Source: Paralithodes platypus (taxonomy: Eukaryota > Arthropoda > Malacostraca > Decapoda > Lithodidae). Taken from it: DNA of 64,000 nucleotides. The position numbers and the translations under genes were made by a program. The DNA lies in the NCBI GenBank assembly GCA_032716605.1, contig CM064480.1, forward strand, positions 28,882,129-28,946,128, in the 5' to 3' direction. A model generated the notes under the pieces. It was not told the DNA's origin, made no database searches, and saw only the letters and a list, made by a program, of their open reading frames with translations. Positions 53,145 through 64,000 of this stretch are shown in pieces (positions within the stretch are counted from its first letter, which is position 1; every line of letters starts with the position of its first letter).

Positions 53145-54762
53145 GACAGGGAATAAGCCTTCCGGATCCTTCGGCACTGGCAGTGTATTTACCTCGGAAG
53201 AAATGCCTCTAACAAACTCCGATGTCCTCTTGAACACTCCAATGCCGTGAGCAAAAGACACGGCTGCCGGAGGAGGTCGACTAGGGCACTCATTTGCCTT
53301 ATGACCCTCCTGGTGGCAACTAAACTACATAAATTTCGGTTTCGGCTTATACTGTGATGTAAAAGGCCCATGACTTTTCACATACGGTGTGGTGTAAGGT
53401 TTGGATTCAGTTTTAGTTTCATGGCTCTTCTGTTTAAATGTGTCATTGTTACGGGGAGGGGGAGGATAACGGTCCTTAGCACTTACATCGTACTTCTGTG
53501 AGGACCCGCAACCCCGAATCAACAACAGCCGTCGATCAGCCATTTCTGCTGCTTCGACTAGAGTTCTTGGGTTTTTCTCCTTTAAGTTCAAAGTTAGATC
53601 ACCGCCCGTGCTCTTAAAGAACTGCTCCAACATCATCAACTGCTTAACTCCATCAAACGTTGTTACCTTCTCAGATCGGAGCCAGTTCCCCATAGCATCT
53701 GACAAGTCCCGGGCGTGTTCCAAAAAGGTGCTATCTCTTCCCTTAGTTACACCCCGGAACTTCAAACGGTACGTTTCTGGTTGCAGTTCGTAAGACCTCA
53801 GGACAGCCTCCTTGAGATCCTCACACACAATACATGACTCCAAAGGTAACACATCGTAGGCTTTAAGACCCTTGCCTATTAATCTAGAGGATACAAGTGC
53901 TGCCCATTTATTCTCTGGCCACTGGTGTTCCTGGCACTTCTTCTCAAAGCGTGCAAAAAATTCTGTTACACCACTCTCATCAAACACCGGAACCAGTTTC
54001 AATAAGTGCGAGAGAGACTGCTCATGAACACGGTTACCAGCCCCAAGTCGCTGTCCCGTTGTCTCTACTCGCGACTTCTCTACGTCCATGTCGGTACAGT
54101 ACCTAGTCGACTCTAAGTCATCTTGGATTTTTGCTAGCTCTATGTGCTGCTGACTGATAGTTTTCTCTCATCTATCTTGGCTAATTCTAATTGCTGCTGA
54201 AGCTCACATGTCCTTTGTTGCTGCTGAAGCTGACATTTTCTCTCTTCGATCTTAGCTAATTCGAGCTGAAGCAATAATTCTGGAGATAACCCTTGAGGAG
54301 GTGAAGGTGCTACAATGTTTGAAATTACCAGTGGTCCCCCCAGGGGCAACCCACCCTGCCAGTCACCACCCAACTGCGGAAGCATACCCGGGGTCGGCAA
54401 ACTACTGGGATGGCTGGGAGTCGAGTGTAGGGGAAGCATGGCCGAAGGGCTCTGAGCACTCAACCATCTCGCTCACCAGTCACCCTGCCCAGTACACACG
54501 TTATCAAGTTATCCCTGGTCATGCTGCTAGTAACCTCATGACCGATAGCTGTAGCCAGGCATTGAAGACCGTACCGATTCACACCCTCCAACCGCTCGGC
54601 AGTAACAGGCCATTGCAAAAATATCCTAGCATCCTCCTCACAGTTCACCTGATTAACCATATCATCATACTGCTGTTCCTCAGTTTCGACATTACGTACT
54701 GTGTCTCCATTCTCCTCTGATCCGGTATAAGACATGATGCTCACAAAAATTTCCCACCTCAA
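53145..54762 (-). pseudogene. gag (SCAN-like capsid and zinc knuckle, broken)
   Basis: Three frames form gag. 54,460-54,762 is an N-terminal stretch (MRWEIFVSIMSYTGSEENGD). 54,140-54,463 is Gln/Leu-rich coiled coil (LQQQQRTCELQQQLELAKI). 53,325-54,089 is a SCAN-like capsid (FDESGVTEFFARFEKKCQEH, WAALVSSRLIGKGLKAYDVL, YRLKFRGV). It is followed by a CCHC knuckle: FSCHQEGHKANEC, where the expected first Cys codon is the TAG stop at 53,325-53,327. Beyond that stop the frame continues toward protease. SCAN-like gag is known in Gmr1-like elements. Confidence 0.75.
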
Positions 54763-54936
54763 TATTCAGAAAAGAAGTACCCCAAACTCTTATACCTCAA
54801 TATACACACGCAAATTCTCGGAAATACTCAAGGGCTATACTATGTTGCAAAAAAAAAATATTCTTGCTGATCCCCGCAAAATATTCTCCAAAACAACAAA
54901 TGTTCCCTGCTAATAAATGTAGGTTCACCAAATCCT

Positions 54937-54952
54937 AGGTAAGGTCGCCATT
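54937..54952 (-). promoter_or_regulatory. Primer-binding site candidate of the LTR element
   Basis: On the minus strand, AA then TGGCGACCTTACC directly follows the 5' LTR. It starts with TGG, complementary to a tRNA CCA end; the exact tRNA is not identified. Confidence 0.55.
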
Positions 54953-55091
54953 TGTTACGACTGAGGGTTAAATATATCAGGGCTCTTATTCATTGGACTA
55001 GTAATGGCATAAATGCTACAACGGAAAGCGCTAGCTCCAACCTCTGATGTATATTCCCAGTGAACAAAGAACACAAATACTCCCCCAGTTC

Positions 55092-55093
<2 letters not shown>

Positions 55094-55129
<36 letters not shown>

Positions 55130-55358
55130 GACAATGAACGGAGGAAGGAAAAACACAGATAAAACAAAAAGGTCCATGTGCCTAAAGGCATCCTCCATTC
55201 ATAAAATGTTTGTAACAACTGGATTTAAACATTTGTTGATTGTAAGTTTGTGGAAAGCAATTCGAGGGAAGTGAATTCCAAAGAGTAGTAGCTCTGGGGA
55301 TAAATGAATTCTGATAAGCAGAAGTTCTGCATTGTGGAGGAGAAAGTGTAAATTCATA
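55094..55358 (-). pseudogene. LINE 3' fragment (poly-A tailed) in 5' LTR
   Basis: A poly-T (about 55,095-55,125 on +) followed by sequence nearly identical to the 3' end of the LINE at 46,887-47,115. It is only about 265 bases, truncated within the last coding region. The empty site is in the 3' LTR at about 49,043. Confidence 0.85.
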
Positions 55359-56596
55359 ATATGCAATAATAGGCTATCAAACTCTCAATAAATGTGCGTC
55401 TACTCTAGGCTTAATGTTATGTGAAAACAGCCTATTACTACCTATAACCGAAGGTGCTTGGTTATGGTATGCAAAGTAAGGTGGTAAGAGAAGTTACAGC
55501 TTACGTTACTTTAATCAATAAATGTCAGGCACTCCTGCATGAAAGAAAGTGCACTAAAGTCCTTCAACACTAACAAGGAATCTTCTTTAAATGTTAGATG
55601 CTATAAAGATGCTCGTATCGGAAATGGAACCCAAAAAGGCAGGCAGCGGAACAATGCTCGTGCAGGCTATGCACACAAAAAGGCAGAATATATAATGCAG
55701 TCGGGGCCAAGAATATCCTAAACGCTACAACAATAATAATCGCCACGACAATGCAGTATTCCTATCAACAAAAAGAGCCTAAGTCGTTTGTGTCTCCATA
55801 CATCAAACTAGGCTGCGAAATGCTTGTGTAATCATAAATGGGTATGCATAAAAAGAGTAATTAGGTTAATATACTTAATGTCTACGGTGACTGATAAAGT
55901 CTAGCTAGAGTCAATGATACGAGATACTGGTGCGCATGGCATGCCGCATAGCCTAGTGCAAATCTCAAGTCTGTGCGTCAAATATTACGTTATAGGGAAG
56001 GGTAGCTCTCTTGAGAAACCTTAATACCGAAGTATTAAGCGTTCTCCTGGCATACCTCAAAGATAAACAACCGAGCCTAGAACAGTGCAGAATGGTATAG
56101 GCAAAAAGCCCTCATTCGTGCATGCTCTACTCTCAATGGCACACAGACTAGAATTTACCCAATCAACTCCAGTTCTCAGGTATGTCGTGCAGCTTTTACC
56201 TAAAGCCAGCACTCATAGGAAACAATACCTTATAATATCAGACCCCTAGTCTAGCATTATCTAATCCAGCAGAACACTAATAATTATAGGAAGCGGTACT
56301 AAACAATATGAATGCCAACCAATGCTTCGTGATCAACTTATCTTAACAACTAACATACATGGGTTATATCAGACCTTAACGCACAATACAGCTGGCCAGC
56401 ATGAAGTTGATTTTGCAGAGTTAACCAGAGGGGGTATAATATTAATAAAAGGTGGTGAAAGATATGGAAAATGAGAGAGATAGGCAGAGGAAAAGATTCT
56501 CAGGTGCACAGCGGAGGACAGGTATCAAAGGATAAAGAGGGATGCGTTCTAGAAACCAGATCTGAGGGAGAGAGTGGCGAGGAACCTGTATATATA

Positions 56597-57320
56597 CTTA
56601 CCTTTGGAATCATACCTTTGGATGTGTTCGCCGCTCCTCTAGCGGCACCAAGGAGCGCGACGCCCCTCGTTATGGGTGGTGATTTGGTGCAGTAGACTGT
56701 TTGAAGCGACAGCTCGCTCCCTTGCGAGGATGGGCTCGTCTGGCACTTTTTGCAGTTCGACATCTAGGGCTCTCTTGAAGTTGTCTAACGAGATGTCCCT
56801 CATGTCTCTTACTCGCCGTGGGAGTTTGTTGAAGAGACGTGGCCTCTGTGATAACCAGCCCTCTCGCAGAGAGCCCATAGCACCCCTGTTATTCATCGGG
56901 GGATTTCGCATTCCCAGCCTCTCCTATCACTGAATTTCATGACTATCGGAGTATGTAGGTTTGGTACTAAACCCTCTGCGATTTTCCATGTGTATATTAT
57001 TAGGTAACGTTCTCTTCTACGTTCCAGTGAGTACAGATTCAGTGCTCTTAAACGCTCCCAATAGTGTAGATGTTTTATCGAACTTATATGCGAAGTGAAA
57101 TTTCTTTGTACACTCTCTACGTCATTTATTTCACCTGCTTTGTATGGGGATGTTAATACGCTACAGTATTCAAGCCGCGGTAGCACTAGAGATTTGAAGA
57201 GCGTCATAGGCAATTCACCGCGTGTTTTAAAAGTACGCAGAATCCAACCCGTTAGACGTTTCACAGCCGCCACTTTGACCTGGTTATGTACTTTGAAACC
57301 CATATTTTCAGACATTAATA
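56597..57320 (-). pseudogene. CR1-like LINE RT C-terminal fragment in 5' LTR
   Basis: Minus-strand frames 56,893-57,360 (element part) and 56,639-56,911 give KVAAVKRLTGWILRTFKTRG, LFKSLVLPRLEYCSVLTSP, VQRNFTSHIS, YSLERRRERYLIIYTWKIAE and PRLFNKLPRRVRDMRD. These are the thumb and C-terminal blocks of CR1/L2-group LINEs. It is 5'-truncated. The 3' end is at about 56,597 with a short ATTCCAAAGGTA-type end and no poly(A). Confidence 0.85.
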
Positions 57321-57764
57321 CCGGGACTAGTTTGCACCGCGCAGAGTAAAGCGGTAACAAGTCCTCTAGCCACTAGCAAAGAAGCTAGCAACATGGTAAG
57401 GACCTCCCTCAACCAACCCCCACGAGGCAGCCAGCCGTGACGTCATCGAGCGGGACAAAAACACTGCACGCCCCCTCTCACTCTGTTCTACTCTCTCTCT
57501 CTCTCCCAGATCCCATCATTACTAGTTAATGATAAAACATATACTTACAATTAAATATAAAAGCCTTGACATGGGTGAAAACAAAGAGCCTTTCTGGACT
57601 GCCCATGACACGAGCTTTCATATGAAATAAAGCACACCCTAATACATAAACTGTAGCCACATCCACTGCCCTGGCGATCCTAGCGAGTCACTGTAGGACA
57701 AGCCATGCGGTTATAACGGAGCGGTTAACATCACAGTGGGCGAACGTTAGATATCACTAGGGTT

Positions 57765-58252
57765 TTAACCCTTCTTTAGCGGCCTATGCGGTATATTTAT
57801 ATGTACCGCCCAGCGGGGTGTTTTTAGCCAAAATAGGGCTGTTTACGTGATAATTTTCATGCCTAAATAAGACCCAGAACGTAAAACAAGTATCTATCCC
57901 TGAAAGGGCATAAACAGAGCTTTCGAATGACACCATAACGATCCTTGTATGATGGCTAGTTTTCTTGCAATAACCGTGCAACGCGAGTGCAAAAAGCAGG
58001 TAATTAGCCACTTTCCCCATACAATTCAGTATGTAGCGAGTGAGAGAGGGAGGAGGGAGCTGAGATTCGTGTCAGTAGGTTCGCCGCGGTGGTCTGGAGC
58101 AGTCATACGCTCGCTAGTCTCCTGCCACCACTTGTCTCTCTCTCTCAGCAACATTACGTGCTGAAATTGCCACTCGACCTATGTCGAGCGCCGCCACATA
58201 GTCCAGCTTTATTAAAAACGACTTATGTGGTGAGCCGCTTTTTAGGGGTTAA
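57765..58252. mobile_element. TTAA-flanked MITE related to second piggyBac element
   Basis: TTAA at 57,765-57,768 and 58,249-58,252 in A3. The left end CCCTTCTTTAGCGGCCTATG runs into GCGGTATATTTATATGTACC and GCCCAGCGGGG, collinear with the end of the 39,693 piggyBac element (AGCGGGCTAGGCGGTA ... TGCCGCCCAGCGGG). The right end's complement starts CCCCTAAAAAGCGGC. 488 bases, with no transposase. Confidence 0.75.
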
Positions 58253-59973
58253 TATCTGAATAAGGTAATTATGAGAGTCAATGTCGCCTGTTAATTAATG
58301 AACACTGATACGCTTAGTACGTCCCAAATGAAATGGTTAAATATGAGTTACACTGGGCAAAGTTATAGCCACTTCATAGAAAAGTTAATAAGTGAATGTC
58401 GAACTCGTACTATGACACGTTCGTACTAATAAAGTGAATATCGAATATTATTTGTTGGTCTGGTCCTGGTTATCTTGCTTCCGGTGATGTTGGGGGCTAA
58501 CGACTGGTTCCTCGGCCGTCCAGGTGGTCCAAATGTAGGAAGTTCTCAAGTCGGATCTTTTGGCAATCGGTGCTGGCTACACACTTACATACCCACTCAT
58601 TGGTGTGAAGGTTATAAGGTGCACGTCGGGACTTGTACATGGACAGATGCTTCTATTTGTCTTCTCTGCCACGGAGTCTGCCGGCTCTGGAATCTCTCAA
58701 CTCAGGAACAACACAAGGGCAGAGCTAGAGGTTAACTTCAGGGTAGTGACCACTGGTTGGTGTCTAACTTTCAACTGATTTGACTGGGGGCGGGAGCTAG
58801 GTTTATAGGCTCGGTTCTGGACCCTGTAGGCAATAGGGATCTCGAGTCTTATGGACTTATTTGAGCTCTCAATAGATATGGGGACTAGGTAAGATGGTGA
58901 TTACTGTTGTGGCACATGGCTATAGGAAGCCTTCATATTGTGATATAACTGAGCCTTAGTAAAAGGTACTATTTTGGGCTATACTGGAAGTATTTATGGG
59001 AGGGAGACTGGATCTACTTTGCGGGGAGGACTGGGACAGCTGTGATAGGGGCGCCTCTCTTATATTGCTCAGTCTTCGTTCTATTGCATAGCTGAGGTGC
59101 TAATTTGACTATCCGAGTATGCAAAACAGGTGAATGGGTTATTGTGGGTAAAGAGAGGTGAGTAAGGGGTTAGACATGCATGGTTAGTTCATTGATAGGA
59201 AGAATTCCTAGGCTACCTGGCAATGACCCGGAAGTCAAAACAGGGGTCAGGTATACCTCCGCAGGGGTGGGGGTCTCCCTCCTCGGGTGGATAAAAAGGG
59301 GTAGCCGGGCGCTCTCTCTCTGGGATGGTCGTCCGGCGGCTGTGGCTAGGGGCTTGCCATATCACCAGTGTTTGTAATAACCCTCTGTTTATGAGACAGA
59401 TGTGGGTGTTCTTAATATCAAAACCGAAGGTGCCTTGGCTAGCTGGTTGTAATCGGTTGGTTGTTAATTGCATGGTTTGCTGGATGTGGTGGAGACTGGT
59501 TGCTAACTCTGCCACATTTATCTGGAAGTATGGCAATAGAAGTTAGTTACTGGCGAGGCGGCGAGCCTCGCACCGACGACCATTGGGTGCAGGGTTGTGA
59601 ATGGGTTGTAAGAGAATAGATGGCATGCAAGGGGTTAGTAAAGTTCTAATGTTGTTCTGGCCTACTAAGTGAAGGCAGGCTGGATAGGAGTATATATATA
59701 AAAGGTTGGAGAGCGTTAGCAACGGAAAAATCAAGGATCTTCAAGAGGTATGAGAGAGAGGCTAGGTCGGACAAGAGTCGAGAAGCGCAGGGTATTTTAA
59801 TGAGAGGGGGGGAAGCTCAGGGGGCTACAGGGAAATTTGACCCTAAGGTCTCTGGGCGTGGGGATGGCATTAGGCTGCAGTTGATATTGGAGTTTGAAAG
59901 GACAGTGAACGTACGTTAGCCAAATGCTACCGGGGGATGCAAATACGGGGTGGTATATGAGTCTGGAAAAGAT

Positions 59974-61965
59974 TATAGGTTTGACTCCTGTAAGGAGATA
60001 AAGAAAACCTAATATTTAGTAGTGGCCCCGTAATCATTGACGAACATGCCTATTACATAAGGCATCCTCTTCAAACACTAATCCGCCGTAGTTTGAATCT
60101 ACTGCGCAGAGCATTTAAAATCTGAGGGGTACAAGCAGGAGCGTGCTTCAAAGAAGCCTGCTTGAAAAAGGGTTAACTCTGAGACTCTGTACACAGATCT
60201 GCTAGTTAAGAAGGCACCCCACTTAAAGTAAGTGGTGAAAACTAAAAACTTATAAGTTTACATGTGCACATATAAACCCCATTAACTAGTGGATATATTC
60301 CTAAAAATATAACCAAACATAAATGAATTCTTGTACATTCGTAGAAGTACTGAACTCGTGTACTTATGCAGAAGTAATTACTGCAAAAGTAAAAGTCGTA
60401 GTTGCCACTACCGAGATTTCTCAAAAATCTATTGCTTCACAGCCAAAGCTACTTACAACAAGAATTGTCGTAACACTACTATTGGCCTTTAGCACAATTT
60501 CCTGCAATGAATACTACAGAGAAATTTAATAATACAATGCCTACAACCAGTATCACAGCTCGTATGTTCTGAACACATACTCCGGAGGGGTCTAGGGTGT
60601 CCTATGTCACACTGACTGCACCCTCCCCCCCCTTTTTCTTGAAATTAAACACAACGTGACTAAAAGGGCCACCTAGACCCTCTGCTATGGCAAGGAAGGT
60701 TTGTCCAGAGCTACTGAAAGGTATCGAGGCAAAAACTCCTGATTAGAGGCCCACAACTGTGTGGACGTAATAACTTCCACCGAAAGATTATTAAGGAAAC
60801 GTAAAGAGGCTGTCCCCTTGCGTAAATCGTGGGTCTTACCCACAACGCCGGATACTTCTCTTTAAAGTCCTCGACCAAGAGAGAAGCCAGTGTACGCTCC
60901 ATCAATCATTCACCCGGACTTGCGACCCACAAAGCACCCTGGTGATTTAGAGGTGCCACTCCCAAATATTTTGTTAGAGCTTGCACTGGGCAAAAAAGAT
61001 GGTGCACCTTTCCCCTGTTTAACGCCGGCACCGTGAACTCTGAAAACACGTGTTCACTGTGCTCAATCTCGGCTATGAATCCTGGGGAAGGTGCAATGTG
61101 AATACAATCATGAAGCCTATCAAACCTGAGGCAATTAGGTGCGTTGCTCATCGCCGCCAGCTCAGATACTCTGTTCCCGGCAGCCAAAGCCATAAGGAAT
61201 ACTGCCCTTTTGTAAAATCTGCAGTCTTTGGTACATACGGGAACGAGAATAACGACGATGCTTTGTCCAGAGACCATGTAGGCCTGAGCTGACGGGGAGG
61301 TGGGCGGAGTTTAAAACCTGCCCACATAAATCACTTTCAGATAAATGTTTCTGCATGAACAGATAAATTAAATAATAAACAACCAACGCCACCGAGGGCA
61401 CAGTTTGTTTTGTTCTAAGAATCCGAGACGTAAAAGCTTTCCAATGCGATTGAAACTGTCGCTTTGTAGACTGGGTATATTGATTCGTGAATATCTTGGT
61501 CACGTCGCTACCATAAGGTGCTAGCCACTTGGCCTCCTGAATGTCCAAAATGAACAAGTCCGCGAGTTTTCTAGGTTGCCAATTGTGTTCTAAGTGGAAC
61601 AACCCGACCAGGAGGGACACTGGGTGTGGGCACCACGTGTTCAAATGCTGGTACCACACTGCGCCGGCCACAGGGGCGCGATTAACGAGACTACGCCTCG
61701 CTAATCTTGTAGTTTGTTGACTACGTGGCACATTAGAGACGCGTCTGGCGGCGGAAAAGAGATAAATGGAACTCAACCTGTTCTCATCCGTCATCAGAGC
61801 GTCAGGTCCGCCCGCCGGCGTTATCGTCCGGCGGGTGAGGTACGACTGTGAGTATCGCCATACACCCCGGCTGTGGCTGTCCCTCGCTTGCAAGCTCGGT
61901 ATACTCCCTGAACGGGAGCCCTCGTCCGAGTCCCGTAAAGGTTTATGATAATTAAAAGCTCCCAT
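59974..61965 (-). pseudogene. DIRS-like element right half with tyrosine recombinase
   Basis: The right end is at 59,974 and matches 2093-2162 in reverse. The internal complementary region is absent: the text jumps from the 3' non-coding part (about 60,124) into the terminal repeat. The recombinase frame 61,162-61,965 gives the N-terminal DNA-binding part (KRQFQSHWKAFTSRILRTKQ, VALVVYYLIYLFMQKHLSES). After a frameshift 60,906-61,277 has AAGNRVSELAAM (catalytic Arg). A further frameshifted piece has KTHDLRKG at about 60,836 and the tyrosine codon TAC at the complement of 60,721-60,723. The window's other copy has a stop at that codon. It is inactive by frameshifts and lack of ICR. Confidence 0.8.
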
Positions 61966-62519
61966 AGCTCATTAACACATTGAAAGCAGAGCTGGTGAGC
62001 AAAATCATAAAGTATACTAATTAATTTAATTTATATTTAATTGTATTAAAATAAATTACTATAAATAAACACAATATTATCATAATATAATCATAGAAAA
62101 TATATATGTTTATTATGATTCAGCTATTAAATTATTTCATTAACAAATAAAAATAAGATAGGGCTACCTGAGCTTAACGACGTTGAACATACAGCAATGA
62201 GAGGTTCAAGTGCCGACACGACAGAGACTGGGGGAAAACTACCCCGCCCCCGGGAACTACCTGGTCACCTGGTGCAACACCGGTAATCCGCCCTGGAAAG
62301 AGAATTTTCCGGGGATTAATGCTCATAGGGTTACACCCAAAAAACGGTACAAAATATGTGCCTCAAAATCGCCGGTCAACGAACCGTAGCACTCCACCAC
62401 TACTTTTCGTTGTCCTTTAGTATCATATTAAAGATTTCAGCATATCTTTACCTGTCCAGAAGATTTAAGCATATCTTCTGAATCCTCATAAAGATGAAGC
62501 ATATCTTTATTAAAGATGA
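61966..62519. other. DIRS-like element, AT-rich part upstream of recombinase
   Basis: A very A/T-rich tract (62,000-62,160), then sequence related in style to 20,040-20,250 (CGACAGAGACTGG). RT/RNase H would be expected here in a complete DIRS, and none is seen. Confidence 0.5.
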
Positions 62520-63313
62520 AGTCTTTCAAGTATCCCTTTACACTTGAAACACTAGTAAGATTCCGGCATCTTTTTATCCCATAAAAAGTCTAAGCCTATC
62601 TTAATCTCTAATCTGGCGTCACCCAGAAGCCCTCATAGATCGCCGTCTTGAAGGCCGTGATACCCTATTGTATCAAACAATTGTTTGGCAAATTATCGCG
62701 AATTGCAAATCAGTTAATATAACCACCCAAAGGTACAACCGCCGGGTTTTATATGCAATGTCAAACCAATTGTACCTGCCCCAGATCTCTTTGTAAAAAG
62801 GTCGCCGGGAGGGAAAGACTAAACAAACAAACGGCATTGTTTCAATGGCTTATTAAAGATTTCAGCATATCTTTTATCTGTCCAAAAGAATTAAGCATAA
62901 CTTCTTAATCCTCATAAAGATGAAGCATATCTTTATTAAAGATGAAGTCTTTCAAGTAACCCTTTACACTTGAAAACACTAGTAAGATTCAGGCATCTTT
63001 TTATCCCATAAAAAGTCTAAGCCTATCTTAATCTCTAATCCGGCTTCTCCCAGAAGCCCTCATAGATCGCCGTCTTGAAGGCCGTGATACCCTATTGTAT
63101 CAATCAATTGTTTGGCAAATTATTTCGAATCGCAAATCCGTTAATCTAACCACCCGAAGGTACAACCGCCGGGTTTTATATACAAGGACCCCAATGGAAA
63201 TACGCCTAACGGCTTTATTGGGCTATCCTTAGTTGGAATTATGCAAGGCTGGTACATGTCATATTTATAACATACTATGTGGTACCAACTCTGAAAATTG
63301 CTAACTGAATAAA

Positions 63314-63358
<45 letters not shown>

Positions 63359-64000
63359 CAAACCAATTATACCTGCCCCAGACCTCTTTGTAAAAAGGTC
63401 GCCGGGAGGTAAAGACCAAACAAACAGACAGCATTGTTTCAATGGCTTTGAAAAGCAGAGAAAACCAAGGCCAACAGGTGTCAGCCTGATCACCTAGAAA
63501 ACTGTGTGGAGCCCCCCTCGACGGGAATAACTCAGGAAGCCTGATCCCAGGCTCGACCATAGAAAGCGCAGTTTCTGATGAGCCCTCAAGCGATCAAACT
63601 CGTCGGGGTAACTTACCTATTTTAGCCATCCTGACTAAAACTCGGTAAACAAAAACGGTGTTCTCGGAGCAACGAGAAAAACGCCGGAAAGGTAACCCAC
63701 ACTAAACTATACATTACAGGAGGGCGCAATGCATAAAGCAATGAATAACACAGGAAGCCTGCTCCCAGGCTCGACCACAGAAAATGCAGTTTCTTATGAG
63801 CCCTCAAGCGACCAAACTCGTCGGGGTAACTTACCTATTTAGAGCCATCCTGACTAAAACTCGGTAAACAAAAACGGTGTTCTCGGAGCAACGAGAAAAA
63901 ACGCCGGAAAGGTAACCTACACCAAACGAGACATTTTAACACATTTCATACAAAGGGTGTGCGCAAAAATAGGGATACCTGAACAGGAGGGCGTAATGCA
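62520..64000 (-). mobile_element. DIRS-like internal repeat region, tandemly duplicated, with SINE
   Basis: A unit beginning AAGATTTCAGCATATCTTT occurs at 62,430 and 62,856, giving a ~425-base duplication. The region 62,957-64,000 is collinear with 19,161-20,030. It carries CGCCGG motifs and ends at the window edge. The ORFs at 63,141-63,560 and 63,622-63,807 mirror ones at 19.3-19.8 kb, but span non-coding duplications. Confidence 0.6.
63184..63352 (+). repeat. 5'-truncated SINE with (ATT)n tail, empty site known
   Basis: Body GACCCCAATGGAAATACGCC and TTATTGGGCTATCCTTAG as in the SINE at 24,945-25,196, ending in (TAT)n at 63,318-63,352. The homologous positions in paralogues (19,387 and 62,757) lack it. 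Confidence 0.85.

Larger units (their letters stand above)
48898..57735 (-). mobile_element. LTR retrotransposon, Gypsy-type with INT before RT/RNase H
   Basis: Complete element in minus orientation with a GTGG target duplication at 48,894-48,897 and 57,736-57,739. LTRs are about 1.79 kb with TG...CA ends, and the uninterrupted paralogue A1 confirms the site. Internal order from the 5' LTR (right) is PBS-like, gag, protease, partial integrase, then the RT end and RNase H, G-run PPT and 3' LTR (left). The integrase before RT/RNase H is the order known from Gmr1-like Ty3/Gypsy elements. Central deletions have removed the INT N-part and most of RT. Confidence 0.85.
54953..57735 (-). repeat. 5' LTR with two nested LINE insertions
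   Basis: 2783 bases. Removing the two inserts (55,094-55,358 and about 56,597-57,320) leaves about 1.79 kb, equal to the 3' LTR. Same ends TGTTACGACTG and CATCACA. Confidence 0.9.
48614..59973 (-). repeat. Family A repeat, copy A3 (split by a Gypsy-type element)
   Basis: Copy A3 is at 48,614-48,897 and resumes at 57,736. The pieces join as AAATCAGTGG/GCGAAC exactly as in A1 (38,326). It is also split by the MITE 57,765-58,252 and ends at 59,973 where a DIRS-like element begins. About 190 bases of the TGTTAT end are missing compared with A1. Confidence 0.7.

Noticed and set aside
1..64000. Host protein-coding genes with introns
   Set aside because: I searched for exon-like conserved domains outside transposons and saw none; short unspliced exons could have been missed.

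Overview
This is a eukaryotic, transposon-dense stretch. I found no intact host gene, rRNA, tRNA gene, operon or CRISPR array. The mix of elements is DIRS1-type tyrosine-recombinase retrotransposons, APE-endonuclease LINEs (one with a 2A-like peptide and a PHD-like finger), piggyBac transposons with TTAA-flanked miniature relatives, a Gypsy element with INT upstream of RT/RNase H, tRNA-derived SINEs, and abundant mini- and microsatellites. Together this suggests a large repeat-rich arthropod genome, most likely a decapod crustacean (shrimp or crayfish-like). That taxonomic call is inference from element content only. Two runs of exactly 100 N (19061-19160 and 44151-44250) are scaffold gaps.

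Layout. 1-2162: right half of a DIRS-like element on + (broken recombinase, internal complementary region, right terminal repeat). 2.2-9.4 kb: LINE scraps, a dispersed repeat (family B, 3.3-4.3 kb), a 40-bp minisatellite (4.7-6.2 kb) and unassigned ORFs. 9.4-12.3 kb: decayed LINE on -. 12.6-14.15 kb: second copies of family B and of the 7.3-7.8 kb repeat. 14.16-15.1 kb: TA microsatellite and a LINE tail. 15.2-19.06 kb: long LINE on - with 2A-like/PHD-like/EN/RT parts. 19.16-22.16 kb: left half of a DIRS-like element on -. 22.8-23.7 kb: TTAA MITE carrying a 62-bp satellite. 24-28.3 kb: CCAAT/CRE-like blocks, a SINE and a collapsed Gypsy element on -. 28.7-30.4 kb: a duplicated unit with two different TTAA MITEs in the same target and a 39-bp satellite. 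31.7-32.7 kb: a 152-bp repeat. 32,993-36,730: piggyBac element with both ends visible. 37.8-59.97 kb: three copies of a long LTR-like repeat (family A), two of them head to head at about 48.6 kb. They are broken by a second piggyBac element (39,693 to the gap), a MITE, a LINE, a full-length Gypsy-type element (48,898-57,735, itself carrying two LINE insertions) and another MITE. 59,974-64,000: another DIRS-like element on -, so the window begins and ends with the same family in opposite orientation.

How the parts relate. The LTR element, MITEs and one LINE can be ordered in time because paralogous copies of family A and of the LTRs preserve empty sites. The second piggyBac element and the MITE at 57,765 share a terminal hairpin, suggesting a transposase donor and dependent partner. 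Almost all coding regions are broken by frameshifts, stops or internal deletions. The least damaged are the two piggyBac transposases.
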